From positions 21,136-85,135 of the forward strand of contig CAXAHJ010000006.1 in NCBI GenBank assembly GCA_963968595.1: a stretch of DNA of 64,000 nt, given 5' to 3'. This DNA comes from GCA-2730975 sp937893275 (lineage in GTDB: Bacteria > Verrucomicrobiota > Verrucomicrobiia > Opitutales > Seribacteraceae). The position numbers and the translations under genes are program-made. The notes under the pieces were generated by a model that made no database searches, was not told the DNA's origin, and was given only the letters and a program-made list of their open reading frames with translations. Below, piece after piece: positions 26,827 through 35,909 of this stretch. The number at the start of each line of letters is the position of its first letter. Position 1 is the stretch's first letter.

Positions 26827-28283
26827 GGCTTTTTCTTGTCGCCTTTCTTTTTGTTCCGTTTGGCTTTCTTGGGAGAGGGATCAGGGTTGCCTGAAGCATA
26901 TTCTGGGTTGAGCTCGGTTGGAACGGGTGCTTTTACCGCTTTTCGCCAAGCGAGCATGGCGTCGTGAAGTTCCTTGGTCTTTTTCGGGTTTTTCTTCGCC
27001 AGATTGTTCGTCTCGGATAAATCTTCTGCGGTATTGTAGAGCTCGAGAACACCGTCCTCGAAAAACTCGATCAGCTTCCAGTCGCCCATACGGGTGGCAG
27101 CGGCGGGGGTAGTGCGAAAGTGACCGTGGCGGGCGGTGTAGCCCTGCAGGTAGGCGGGGAAGTGCCAGTGAATGGCCTTGCGAGGGAGTTTGGCCTCGGC
27201 GTTTCGAAGAAGTGGGGCGATGCTTACTCCGTCCAGTTCGTAACCTTTTGGAACGGGTGATCCCGTAGCCTCGAGGAGGGTGGGGTAGATGTCGATGCCG
27301 ATAACGTTTTCTCGGCAAATCGAGCCCGACTTGGTGACGCCCGGCCATTTCACGATCATGGGTTCGCGAATGCCACCCTCGTAGAGCATGCCCTTCGATC
27401 CCCGCAGAGGAGCGTTTGAGGTAACGCCACCGTGACCCCCGTTGTCGGAGAAAAATATAACGATGGTATCGTCGGCAAGTTCGAGTCGATCCAAGGTTGC
27501 GAGCACCGCCCCGACGCTGTCGTCCGTACTCTCGATCATCGCGGCATAGGCGGGGTTCTTGTGTCGGTCGGTCGTTTTTTTGGCTTGGTACTTCTTCTTG
27601 AGTTCGGGCTTGGCCTGAATCGGAGTATGAACCGCATAATGAGTCAGATAGAGGAAGAAGGGCTTGTCCTTGTTGGTTTCGATGAACTTGCATGCCTCGA
27701 CACCCAGCCGGTCGGTCAAGTATTCGCCCTTTTCCTTATTTTCAAGATTGGGATACTTGTACGGACTGTGATAGCCGCCTCCGCTGGGACTTCCCCAAGA
27801 CTTGCCCGCGACGTTTACGTCGAAGCCCTGTGTGGTGGGATCATCTCCCAAGTGCCATTTGCCCATGGTGGCGGTGACGTATCCACCAGCCTGCAGGGCT
27901 TCGCCCATGGTAACGAACTTTTCCGACAAATGAGTCGTGTTCTTGATGGGAATCAGCTTGCGATGCTTGGACAAGCCGCGATCGGAATTCCCCACCGTGT
28001 ACACCCCGTGCCTCGGTGAATACTTGCCGGACATCAGGCAGGCCCGACTTGGAGCGCAGTTGGGAGCATTGGCATAGGCGTTCATAAAGACCATGCCGTC
28101 TTTCGCCAACTTGTCGATGTGAGGACTTTCGTAGTATTTCGACCCCATGTACCCAAGGTCGGTCCAGCCGAGATCGTCGATGAAGAAAAATACGATGTTT
28201 GGATTGGACTCACGATCCGCTCCGAAAAGCGTTTCGGCAAACAGGCTCGCGAATACGATGAGGATGGACCTATGAGAAATCAT
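26823..28283 (-). CDS. Secreted S1-family sulfatase
   Basis: A sulfate-ester hydrolase of the formylglycine-dependent S1 family. The start at 28283 gives a signal peptide (about 1-22, cleaved after FGA); a longer in-frame start adds only an atypical leader. The active-site motif is CAPSR with Cys76, which must be converted to formylglycine. Metal ligands are in FFFIDDLGW (Asp36/Asp37) and IVIFFSDNGGHGG. GKWHLGD is also present. The C-terminus is a Lys-rich tail (KKAKRNKKKGDKKKP). Such enzymes desulfate algal or other polysaccharides. No formylglycine-generating enzyme is encoded in this window. Confidence 0.94.
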   Translation of the reverse strand: MISHRSILIVFASLFAETLFGADRESNPNIVFFFIDDLGWTDLGYMGSKYYESPHIDKLAKDGMVFMNAYANAPNCAPSRACLMSGKYSPRHGVYTVGNSDRGLSKHRKLIPIKNTTHLSEKFVTMGEALQAGGYVTATMGKWHLGDDPTTQGFDVNVAGKSWGSPSGGGYHSPYKYPNLENKEKGEYLTDRLGVEACKFIETNKDKPFFLYLTHYAVHTPIQAKPELKKKYQAKKTTDRHKNPAYAAMIESTDDSVGAVLATLDRLELADDTIVIFFSDNGGHGGVTSNAPLRGSKGMLYEGGIREPMIVKWPGVTKSGSICRENVIGIDIYPTLLEATGSPVPKGYELDGVSIAPLLRNAEAKLPRKAIHWHFPAYLQGYTARHGHFRTTPAAATRMGDWKLIEFFEDGVLELYNTAEDLSETNNLAKKNPKKTKELHDAMLAWRKAVKAPVPTELNPEYASGNPDPSPKKAKRNKKKGDKKKP

Positions 28284-28343
28284 CTCGCAAGGATGAACCC
28301 GAAGTCGCGTCCTCGTCAAGTGGGTAGAGACCCTATGCCAGGC

Positions 28344-28793
28344 TTAATGGCGAGAGGAGCAGGGTTCGTCTTTTTCGTTGTGACTGCAGACTGGGCAACT
28401 CTTGCAAAAGCGGAGATTCAGGAAATGTCCGGAAGCAAGAGAGATGCCTGCGCAGGCGGCAAAAAGATAGTGAGCGACCTCGATCGTCCCCGCATGGGAA
28501 TGATCGTGGCCGTGGGCATCGGGGCGAAGGAGCAGAAAGGTCAATCCCAACCCGAAAGCAAGAGGCACCCAAATTCGTCGATGCTTCAGGTAACCTCGAA
28601 ACAAGGTGGGGCCCGCAATTAAAAGGGAAGCGGCAACGACCGTTTCCTCGAAACCTTCCGTCCAAAAGAATGAGCCTGCCAACAAGGGAAGAAAGGGAAG
28701 AAGAATGGGGAGTGCGATGCAATGAACCGCACAAAGAAAGGACACGAACATGCCCGCGCGATCGAAACGTTCCCAACTAATAACTTTATTCAT
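28344..28793 (-). CDS. MerC-domain membrane protein
   Basis: A 149-residue protein with about four transmembrane helices. The first carries CAVHCIALPIL, the vicinal-type Cys-x-x-x-Cys signature of MerC-family proteins, which transport mercury or have a general metal role. A His-rich loop (DAHGHDHSHAG, about residues 92-102) and a C-terminal CKSCPVCSHNEKDEPCSSRH stretch could bind metal. No merR, merA or other mercury genes are near, so a mercury role is unproven. It sits between the sulfatase and a HAD gene on the same strand. Confidence 0.82.
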   Translation of the reverse strand: MNKVISWERFDRAGMFVSFLCAVHCIALPILLPFLPLLAGSFFWTEGFEETVVAASLLIAGPTLFRGYLKHRRIWVPLAFGLGLTFLLLRPDAHGHDHSHAGTIEVAHYLFAACAGISLASGHFLNLRFCKSCPVCSHNEKDEPCSSRH

Positions 28794-28863
28794 AAGACAA
28801 TACCCTAAAAAAAGGGGTTGGGCACAAAACGCAAGTTCTTTGCGTTAAGAAAACCGTGCAAGC

Positions 28864-29313
28864 TCAGCGGCGGGCGTTCACCTGCATCGGAGTCACGGGA
28901 TTCCCCGTGTTAGGAATAACCTGTACGGCACGATCATCCCACAATTCGATCATGTCCATATCCTTGGCGTTGGTGACCTCTAGATCAGGCAGACCATGCT
29001 TCTTCAACCATGCCTTGATCGGCTGGATGGCCACTTCGGGCTCGGCGGCTCTGGCGGTGACGATCTTCACCGTATATCCCATGCCTACCCAGACGTTAAG
29101 CCGTTTCACCATGTTCGGCACGGGTTTGCCGATGTGCTCGAAACCTTGCCAAGGTTCGGCCATGGCTAAGGTGCCGTCTAGGTCGACCCCAATCCATTGT
29201 TTTTCCTCGGCGTCTTCGCCAAATTTATTTTCGTCCGTCACGGGAAGACCTTTTGCATAGGGAACTCTGACCTTTGGTGTGGACGAGATGAGGTTTTTCA
29301 GCGCTTGAAACAC
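28864..29313 (-). CDS. HAD-superfamily hydrolase-like protein
   Basis: A 149-residue small HAD-fold protein. The nucleophile motif is WIGVDLDGTLA (about 41-51), with the first Asp as nucleophile and the second as acid/base. Motif II is probably VKIVTARAAE, where Thr follows the strand, and the acidic motif is in IELWDDRAVQVIPNTG. No cap domain of any size is present. Phage and bacterial proteins of this type are often phosphatases or nucleotidases, but the substrate is not evident. It is divergent from the M50-like gene. Confidence 0.75.
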   Translation of the reverse strand: MFQALKNLISSTPKVRVPYAKGLPVTDENKFGEDAEEKQWIGVDLDGTLAMAEPWQGFEHIGKPVPNMVKRLNVWVGMGYTVKIVTARAAEPEVAIQPIKAWLKKHGLPDLEVTNAKDMDMIELWDDRAVQVIPNTGNPVTPMQVNARR

Positions 29314-29351
29314 AATAATATCATAAACAACACTTCATCGTAGGTGTTGCC

Positions 29352-29921
29352 ATGCGTTCGGCAAGTCCTTTCCTTAATACCATGACCACGATATTGTCAT
29401 CGGTAGAATTCCCTGCAGGTGCCGAAGCACTTCCTTGGCTGGCGGCGCTGTGGTTTGGTGTCTGGGTATTAAGGCCGATCGCCAGCTTTATTCACGAACT
29501 GGGGCACGCCTTGCCCGCCTTGGCCTTTACCAAAGCCGAAGTGGAGGTCCGCATTGGAGAGTCATTTGCAAAACCTTTGACGAATGCGGGGCGCTTGGGA
29601 TTCGCTTGGTCTTTCCGCTCGAGCTTCACGGGTTTCACGGGATACCCACGGGAAACTCTGAGCAAAGCGGCTTTATCGGGAATCATTCTGGGTGGTCCCA
29701 TAGCATCCGGTGTGGCCTGTGGTTTTGGGGTTTTGGGAACGCTATCCACAAAAGATCCTGTTTGGTGGCGTATTTCGGCGGCCGCATTTTTGTGCGCAAA
29801 CGGCATCGTGTTTCTTCGATCTGCGATTCCCGTGACCTTGCAACCAACCGAACAATTCCCCGACGGACCGCCCAGCGACGGTCTAGACCTATGGAAAACC
29901 CTTAGACGAACAACCGACTAA
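29352..29921 (+). CDS. M50-like membrane protein with HELGH motif
   Basis: A 189-residue protein with perhaps four hydrophobic segments. The zinc-protease motif HELGHALPAL (about residues 49-58) sits within a membrane helix, as in M50/site-2 proteases. The second M50 motif, an Asp ligand in an NxxPxxxxDG-like context, is not obvious; FPDGPP near the end is not convincing as that motif. It may be a diverged or inactive M50 relative. A second possible start lies at 29382. It converges with the exporter gene, the two ends overlapping by four bases. Confidence 0.6.
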   Translation: MRSASPFLNTMTTILSSVEFPAGAEALPWLAALWFGVWVLRPIASFIHELGHALPALAFTKAEVEVRIGESFAKPLTNAGRLGFAWSFRSSFTGFTGYPRETLSKAALSGIILGGPIASGVACGFGVLGTLSTKDPVWWRISAAAFLCANGIVFLRSAIPVTLQPTEQFPDGPPSDGLDLWKTLRRTTD

Positions 29922-31699
29922 TCCGCGTCCTTAGGGTCGACCCCGAACTGGCTGTCGTAGAGTTTCCTGTACAAATCACATTCTCGATGAAGTTCCTCGT
30001 GGGAACCATCAGCGATAATTTGGCCCTCGTCCATGACTAGGATTCGGTGGGCCAACTTCAGGGAACTGAAGCGGTGGGCGATAAGCAAAGTGGTCTTCCC
30101 CTCGATCAGCTTGGCCATGGCGTCTCGAATTTTGTCCTCGTTTTCGGCATCGAGAGCCGAGGTCGCTTCGTCTAATACCAGAATGGGGGCGTTTTTAAAA
30201 AAAGCTCGAGCAAGGGCTATTCGTTGAAGCTGGCCACCCGACAGTCGACTACCATCCTCTCCCAAACGTTCCTCATAGCCATGCCGAAACTCCTTTACGA
30301 ATTCATCGGCATAAGCCAACTCACACACCTTTTCCACCTCCGAGTCAGTTTGCCCGGTTTGTCCCAGAAGGACGTTTTCTCGAACGGTGGCGTCAAACAG
30401 AAAGGGGCGTTGAGGAACCAGGGCCACCGAATCTCGCAAGTCTTTTAAGCTGAATTCGCGCAAGTCGACCCCATCCAGCAGCACTTTTCCCTCGGAGGGA
30501 TCGTGAAATCTCGGCAGCAAGCCCGCAAGCGTACTCTTTCCTGCGCCGCTAGGCCCAACGAGGGCTACCGTCTCACCCGCTTTCAGGGAAAGGTTCAGGT
30601 TCTCGACTGCGGGGATGCTTTCAGGATCGCCATCGCCATTTTCATAGCGAAAGGAAACCCCCTCGAAGGTTATCTCACCACGCACCTCATTCATTTCCTT
30701 GGGGACGGATGGTGAAGCAACCGTCTCGGGAGACTTTAGAATATCTTCCAATCGATCCAACGAAGCCAAGGCCTGCTTGATCTGATTATGAATGCCGCCC
30801 AGTTTCTTAACTGGCTCGTAAGACATGTAGAGAGCCACGATCACGGGGATCACAGTATCCAAGTGAACACCGTTTTGTGAGGCCTGAAAGATTGCCGCCG
30901 AAACACCGACCGCGGTGATCACTTCGATCAGCGGGGTAAGCAAATTGGCGTATTTGACTACCTTCATGCGGGCTGTAAAAAAGTCCGCCGAGGATTCTTG
31001 AAAGCGAGTTAGCTCACGCTCTTCCAAGTTGAATGCCCTTACTTCGCGAGCAGCAGACAGGTTTTCGCTGAGAACGGCGGTCATGCTTCCCGCTTCCTCC
31101 TGCATGCGGAGTGCCCGTCTCATGAGCATGCTGCCAATCCTACGAACTGGAAATACGCAAAGCGGGATTACCACCAGCGAAAGCAGAACAAAGGCGAGGT
31201 TCTCGTCTTTCAGTGCCATGAACACGAGGGCAGACATAGCGCCTACAAAGGTCACCGGTTGCTTGACGATTTCGTTGCCTACCTGAAGGACAATTGCTTG
31301 CAATTGAGCGGTGTCGCCCATAACTCGGCTAAGAAGATCTCCCTCGCGATTCCTCTGGTGAAAAGCCAAGGGGAGACGCTGTAGTTTGTCGAAAACTTGC
31401 AAGCGTATCTGTTCCAAGACCTTGACCCCGCAATAATTGATCAGGTAGACATTAAAGTAACCACTGACGCCCCGCAGGGCAAAGACGGCGGGAAACCACG
31501 CAACGTACATAACCAAAGTCCATAGCCCGACTTCTGCGGTTCCCCCGTTGCGGGGAAAAATTTTGGGAAAAACCTGATCGATCATGAAGGGCAATCCGAA
31601 CCCGCTAGCCGCTCCATAGATAACCCCACACAGCAAGGCGCCTACAAAAGGCAACCAATGCGGACGGAGAAACTGAAAATATGGGAAAAGTCGCTTCAA
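29918..31699 (-). CDS. ABC exporter, MsbA-like (membrane and ATPase domains fused)
   Basis: A 593-residue half-transporter. The N-terminal membrane domain has six helices in about 300 residues; the C-terminal nucleotide-binding domain has Walker A GPSGAGKST, the Q-loop region VALVPQRPFLF, signature LSGGQLQRIALARAF, Walker B ILVLDEATSALD and the H-loop LIAHRFS. Homodimers of this type flip lipids or export drugs and peptides. MsbA-like lipid export is possible, but nothing adjacent belongs to lipid A synthesis, so the substrate stays open. Confidence 0.93.
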   Translation of the reverse strand: MKRLFPYFQFLRPHWLPFVGALLCGVIYGAASGFGLPFMIDQVFPKIFPRNGGTAEVGLWTLVMYVAWFPAVFALRGVSGYFNVYLINYCGVKVLEQIRLQVFDKLQRLPLAFHQRNREGDLLSRVMGDTAQLQAIVLQVGNEIVKQPVTFVGAMSALVFMALKDENLAFVLLSLVVIPLCVFPVRRIGSMLMRRALRMQEEAGSMTAVLSENLSAAREVRAFNLEERELTRFQESSADFFTARMKVVKYANLLTPLIEVITAVGVSAAIFQASQNGVHLDTVIPVIVALYMSYEPVKKLGGIHNQIKQALASLDRLEDILKSPETVASPSVPKEMNEVRGEITFEGVSFRYENGDGDPESIPAVENLNLSLKAGETVALVGPSGAGKSTLAGLLPRFHDPSEGKVLLDGVDLREFSLKDLRDSVALVPQRPFLFDATVRENVLLGQTGQTDSEVEKVCELAYADEFVKEFRHGYEERLGEDGSRLSGGQLQRIALARAFFKNAPILVLDEATSALDAENEDKIRDAMAKLIEGKTTLLIAHRFSSLKLAHRILVMDEGQIIADGSHEELHRECDLYRKLYDSQFGVDPKDAD

Positions 31700-31735
31700 A
31701 AGAGACTGGAATTTTCTACAATATTGCCAAAAAAA

Positions 31736-33580
31736 CTAAAGGTCGATCTTAAGTGTTTTCTTTTCGGCCAAAGGAAGGGCTTGCACATTATTGATCACCT
31801 TACGGTCCGTTCCCTCGCCTACGTTGATAGTGTATTTCCCCTTTGCGAAAACCTTAGGCTGAAAGCTCTTGCCCTTGACTCTCAAGGTATAGACTACATC
31901 ACCGCTTTTTTCTTCCACCACTTGCACGACCTGATTGGCTTGATTTATCTCTAGAGAGGGAAGGTAAGCCACCGCTTCGCGACCATAGTTGTCGAGTTGG
32001 TTGAAAGTGAAGGGCCAACCCGGATAGGGCTTGGCGCCCTTGTTCGAGACATCGACGTTGCGGGGCCAGCATACGAAGGTTACGTCACGAGTCTTCTTAT
32101 CGATGCGCACGACACCGAATCCGGCAGCACGCGTACTCAGCCTGTCTCCGCCCTTTTCGGGAGTCGGGTTCGCCACCGCAATGGCCGTAAGCTTGTTGTC
32201 GAATCCGTCGACGTGATCCCCAAGGATGGGGTCCTGTCCGGCCTTGCGGTTCTTTCCCGGCTCCAGAGGCTTCCACCACCTCAAGTAAAGGTTCGCGATC
32301 GAGGGAACGCAGAAGGAATAAATCGAATCTCTCCACTCGTCTATTCCATGATGAAACACTGTGGCCAAGTGCTGATCACCGGCGAAATGGAAGGCGTAGG
32401 CTTTGCGCAAAGCTGCGATTGCCTTGTTGCGACCGGTCTGCGGCCAACCGTTGGAATCAAGGTCGGCATGCAAACGTCCGCCTATTCTCCCATGAATATG
32501 AGCCCCACCGCAAAAGATGGTCTGGGAGAGTGCGACTTTCATGTCCGCATCGGTCCAGTCACATCCCCATTCGTCAAGAAACTTGAGCTGACGCTCGCCG
32601 AGAAGACGGGCTTGGGGAACATCGACCGACTTGGGGTCGTAGTCAGGATTACGGATGTGATCCGGACGGGGGCCCTGTTTGGGAATCATGCCGGCCGGCC
32701 CGGTCTTGAACTTGCGATCCTCGATAATGGCAAAGCTTATACGCCCCCAATTCAGATGAGTGTAATAGGTTCCGATACCCCGCTCGATGGGCGTAGGGTC
32801 GTAAGGGTCGGGCAAATGGCTGGTCTGAGCACGCTCCACCTCCTTGACATATTCGACGGGCATGGAATATCCACCGTCGGAAGCCCCTCCCAAAGTGGAT
32901 TTCTTCCCGTTGTGCCCCCAGATGTTGGGCTGCCCTACGTCATGATCATCGGGAATGGTCACGGTCGGGAAGTTCTTGATCACCTCTCCGAAATCCCGGC
33001 CGAACCTCAACCAGGCCGCGTAATGGCGACGATGGTCGTAAACTTGGTCGCCGGAAAAGAAAAGAAGGTCCGGTTGGAGCTTTTTGATATTCTCGACCAA
33101 GTCCTTCTTCGGGATATCCCCCCCATGACCGGGATTGATGGAATTCCCGGTGAATCCGACGGCCACGAATTCCCGCTTATTCTTTGGGTTCTTGCGGATT
33201 ATTCCTTCATAGCTCGCCTTCTCCCCATGCCTGACCCGATAGGGGGTCTCTTGAGAATCATCCCACTTCTCTACCCGGAAGGGAACGGTCCACCCCCTCT
33301 CGATCACCTTGGCTTCAGCTACCTGATCCCAGTTGCCGCCGCGCTTGACTTCCAGAGTTGCCTTGCGAGATTCTCCCTCCTTGAGCGGATAGAGTTGAGC
33401 AGTCAATTTCAGGGTCTTCGCGTGAACCGTGTAAAGAGCAAAGCAAATCACTTGATCTCGGGTGATTTCCGGAATGGCCAACGGATCCACTCTCTTCTTC
33501 TTTTGAGCCGACGAGCAAACCACCAAAGCAAAGGAAGCGGACATGAATAGAAACAGGCGAGATAATGACATGTTTTTCAT
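31736..33580 (-). CDS. Secreted PhoD-like phosphatase/phosphodiesterase
   Basis: A metal-dependent phosphoesterase of the alkaline phosphatase D type. The ATG at 33580 gives a signal peptide (MKNMSLSRLF, cleavage near SSA-QK) and 614 residues; an upstream in-frame start at 33682 would enter the tRNA leader and is unlikely. An N-terminal beta-domain of about 120 residues precedes the catalytic core, where LLFFSGDQVYDHR, VTIPDDHDVG and FAGDQHLATVFHHG supply metal ligands. A C-terminal beta segment with a final TLKIDL follows. It could release phosphate from esters in the periplasm or outside the cell. Confidence 0.85.
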   Translation of the reverse strand: MKNMSLSRLFLFMSASFALVVCSSAQKKKRVDPLAIPEITRDQVICFALYTVHAKTLKLTAQLYPLKEGESRKATLEVKRGGNWDQVAEAKVIERGWTVPFRVEKWDDSQETPYRVRHGEKASYEGIIRKNPKNKREFVAVGFTGNSINPGHGGDIPKKDLVENIKKLQPDLLFFSGDQVYDHRRHYAAWLRFGRDFGEVIKNFPTVTIPDDHDVGQPNIWGHNGKKSTLGGASDGGYSMPVEYVKEVERAQTSHLPDPYDPTPIERGIGTYYTHLNWGRISFAIIEDRKFKTGPAGMIPKQGPRPDHIRNPDYDPKSVDVPQARLLGERQLKFLDEWGCDWTDADMKVALSQTIFCGGAHIHGRIGGRLHADLDSNGWPQTGRNKAIAALRKAYAFHFAGDQHLATVFHHGIDEWRDSIYSFCVPSIANLYLRWWKPLEPGKNRKAGQDPILGDHVDGFDNKLTAIAVANPTPEKGGDRLSTRAAGFGVVRIDKKTRDVTFVCWPRNVDVSNKGAKPYPGWPFTFNQLDNYGREAVAYLPSLEINQANQVVQVVEEKSGDVVYTLRVKGKSFQPKVFAKGKYTINVGEGTDRKVINNVQALPLAEKKTLKIDL

Positions 33581-33687
33581 AATGCAAAAATACAGATTAA
33601 ACGATTGATGCTCGGCAGTCGAGGCAAAGCCGGAACTGTTTGAGATTGAATAAAACGATCTCAAGCTCTTTACTTTCAACACCTTTG

Positions 33688-33764
33688 GGGCCGTTAGCTC
33701 AGCCGGTTAGAGCGCATGCTTCACACGCATGAGGTCACTGGTTCGAGTCCAGTACGGCCCACCA
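33688..33764 (+). tRNA. tRNA-Val (anticodon CAC), CCA encoded
   Basis: A 77-base cloverleaf folds cleanly: acceptor GGGCCGT/ACGGCCC (7 bp), D-stem GCTC/GAGC, anticodon stem CATGC/GCATG around loop TTCACAC with anticodon CAC, a 5-base variable loop AGGTC, and T-stem ACTGG/CCAGT around TTCGAGT. Discriminator A and CCA are encoded. It lies between the PhoD-like gene (opposite strand, pointing away) and the convergent lipase maturation factor gene. Confidence 0.98.
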
Positions 33765-33770
33765 CTGTTT

Positions 33771-33837
33771 AAAGCAGCGACCGCCCCATGCAGTCAGCAG
33801 TCAAGCGGAAGAATTGGTTAGGGGGCGGTCGTGCTTT
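33771..33837. terminator. Long inverted repeat between tRNA-Val and the convergent gene
   Basis: The left arm (17 bases, 33771-33787) AAAGCAGCGACCGCCCC and right arm (16 bases, 33822-33837) GGGGCGGTCGTGCTTT pair with a single bulged base around a 34-base loop. The right arm lies inside the last codons of the minus-strand lipase maturation factor gene, whose stop codon is in the loop at 33818-33820. It could serve as a bidirectional terminator for the convergent tRNA and protein gene, although neither side has a long T-run. Confidence 0.55.
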
Positions 33838-35653
33838 GCATTTGGTTCTTCTGCTTCTTGAGAACGTATACGGCGTCTGGAATTTCTTTATCGATCCACC
33901 AAGCTCCGTTTTTCTTTTGTTCTTCGGTGGCGAAACGATAATGCTTGATGGAAACTCGCAGGAAATTTGGAGGGGATTCGAAACTTGGAATTTCCGCCAA
34001 CTGATCGAGAACTTCTCTCCTTTCTTCCATCAGTGCATGAAGGAGCTTTCCGAACCATTGGGAACGAGCGATGAAGGCATTCATGAGGGCATTGAAGTTT
34101 GCAATTGCTTGCTGTTGCACGGTTGGGTTTGCATTTGCGAGTGCTCGAAACTCTCGCTCGCCTAATACTGCCCTGAGGTCGAAGCATTCCTTTACCGTTC
34201 CTCCATTCGCCATTATTTCGAGAAAACGTCCGTACAGGAAACGCGAGAATGGATGAGCGACGTGTCGTTCGGCATTTAAGCCTTCAAACCACATTTGCCA
34301 ATCGATTCTCGGCATGTGCGGACCTGCCCATCCCGGTCTTCGGTTCAAATCAGTGGGTTTCCATCGAAAGTGATAGGTTTCCCAATGTTCGCCGTCCGAG
34401 CTTCCCTCGATTACAATTTCAGGGCGAGTTCGGGTCATGACCCGAAAGAGCCCGTATGAATTGAAGGAGCGTAATGGCCTAATGATTTCCCTAGTCTTGT
34501 CCAAGATCGACGATTGCTGTTCAGTTGCCTGATTCGTGTCCTGATTCCCCCTAAGATCGGCGGACAAAGAACTCCATGCTGTGATCAGAAAGAAAAAACA
34601 GAGGCCAGTTAGGGCGATGTTTCGAGATAAGGCTTTCCATACTATTTGGGTTTCTTTCTCTACCAATATCCTTTTTCGAAGCTTGGTCGGAATCATTCGA
34701 TCGTCGATCAGGGGGATGCAAATGACTAGAGTCAAGAGGTTGAAAAAACCATAGTTTCCACTGAGCAGGATTACGAATTGAAGGACGATTTGGCCAATCA
34801 GAGCAATTCTCCTGAAGTTGCCCGGGAGAAAAAACAGAAATGGAAGGACGAGCTCCACGGCATACATTGAGTACAACGAAAAACCGTCGAACCATCCGGG
34901 CAAGGAATCGATCCATGCGCTCAGGCCATGCGGAATCGGTTGGGTCCAGTAATGATAGTCCAGTGCGGTTCCATCTATCCAAGTATTGGAACCGTCGGAG
35001 TCAAAGTAAGTGAACTTTACGATACCCGACTCCAGCATCAGTTTCGCCAGCAAGGCTAGAATGAGTATTCGAGCCCACCTCGAGTAAGTCAATCCCTTGA
35101 ATGGCGAATGGAATTTAGTTGCGGGAAGAAAAGGGAGTGAGAGAAGTAGGCTTTCTACAAGCAGGATATCCCACTGAAAGCTAAGAAAGGGTTCTCCCAC
35201 TACCATTAGCGACAGGTAACACAAGTAGGAGACAAATGCACTTGCGGGAGGAATAAAACCGAGTGCGAGAAGCAGGGCGGAAATGGTTCCGATTGTAAAA
35301 AGCAGATCAACGTTAGCCAAAGGTTCGAACCAGAGCAGGGTGGGGCGGAGTTTCCATTTGTTTTGTTCGCCCTCGCTTTCTTCGACAAATTCCTCGACCT
35401 TCTCCAAGTCCGTTTGCCAGGGGGCGATCCCGTTCTTCCCGATTAATGCATCCGCTTGGTACCAGTAGGAAAGAAATGCTATCAGGGCAACCAAACCCAA
35501 GCATCTCCCGTAAAACCAATGGGCGAATTGAAAACTGCTCGGTTCTCCTTGGCGAATTCCGGAGACTGATTTCACCCATCGCTTGGAAAGCATTCTCTCG
35601 AAATGAACTCGGATAGAAGAGAAGATCTTCGAGTAAAACTTCAGGTCGGGCAT
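33818..35653 (-). CDS. Lipase maturation factor family membrane protein
   Basis: A 611-residue polytopic protein resembling animal LMF1/LMF2 and their bacterial homologues. About eight to ten membrane helices fill residues 50-360. Family-like elements are FQWDILLVESLLLSLPF, LMLESGIVKFTYFDSD, the DGTALDYHYWTQPIPHGL segment and, in the soluble C-terminal half, NSYGLFRVMTRTRPEIVIEGS, WETYHFRWKPTDLNRRP and GPHMPRIDWQMWF. In animals this family helps lipases fold in the ER; the bacterial role is unknown. The gene converges with tRNA-Val and its 3' end contributes one arm of an inverted repeat. Confidence 0.9.
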   Translation of the reverse strand: MPDLKFYSKIFSSIRVHFERMLSKRWVKSVSGIRQGEPSSFQFAHWFYGRCLGLVALIAFLSYWYQADALIGKNGIAPWQTDLEKVEEFVEESEGEQNKWKLRPTLLWFEPLANVDLLFTIGTISALLLALGFIPPASAFVSYLCYLSLMVVGEPFLSFQWDILLVESLLLSLPFLPATKFHSPFKGLTYSRWARILILALLAKLMLESGIVKFTYFDSDGSNTWIDGTALDYHYWTQPIPHGLSAWIDSLPGWFDGFSLYSMYAVELVLPFLFFLPGNFRRIALIGQIVLQFVILLSGNYGFFNLLTLVICIPLIDDRMIPTKLRKRILVEKETQIVWKALSRNIALTGLCFFFLITAWSSLSADLRGNQDTNQATEQQSSILDKTREIIRPLRSFNSYGLFRVMTRTRPEIVIEGSSDGEHWETYHFRWKPTDLNRRPGWAGPHMPRIDWQMWFEGLNAERHVAHPFSRFLYGRFLEIMANGGTVKECFDLRAVLGEREFRALANANPTVQQQAIANFNALMNAFIARSQWFGKLLHALMEERREVLDQLAEIPSFESPPNFLRVSIKHYRFATEEQKKNGAWWIDKEIPDAVYVLKKQKNQMQSTTAP

Positions 35654-35909
35654 TAAGGGACGATCCTCAAATTCAATAATCTATGCAAGCCTTTCGCTCT
35701 ACCGGCTTCTCCCACTTGCTATTCCGTGCCCTCAATCGAATTCTTTTCGTACTTGGAGTGAAATTAAAGAGATCTTTCATGGTCGTAGCTCCTTCAGATC
35801 AAATTTTTAAATCCTTAGACTGCCAGAGGCAAGGTGAAGCCAAAGTCACGTCCTTTTGAAGTTTCATGTTGCATGTCATGCGAATATTTGCGGCTTGAAA
35901 TAGTTCAAT

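Noticed and set aside
26881..27693. 270-codon frame within the sulfatase gene, same strand, another frame
   Set aside because: Arg/His-rich low-information product overlapping the conserved sulfatase core; shadow frame.
28344..28793. Mercury-resistance operon
   Set aside because: Only a MerC-type protein is present; no merR, merT, merP or merA nearby.
31997..33550. 517-codon open frame on the plus strand opposite the PhoD-like gene
   Set aside because: It is a mirror of a well-supported exported phosphatase; no motif, signal or ribosome site, and a composition typical of antisense shadow frames.
33688..33837. Possible integration site of a mobile element at tRNA-Val
   Set aside because: No integrase gene, and no second copy of the tRNA 3' end was found in the window.
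35683..35859. 58-codon frame in the gap before the MBL hydrolase
   Set aside because: No ribosome site, no recognisable motif, and such short frames are expected by chance in a 250-base gap.
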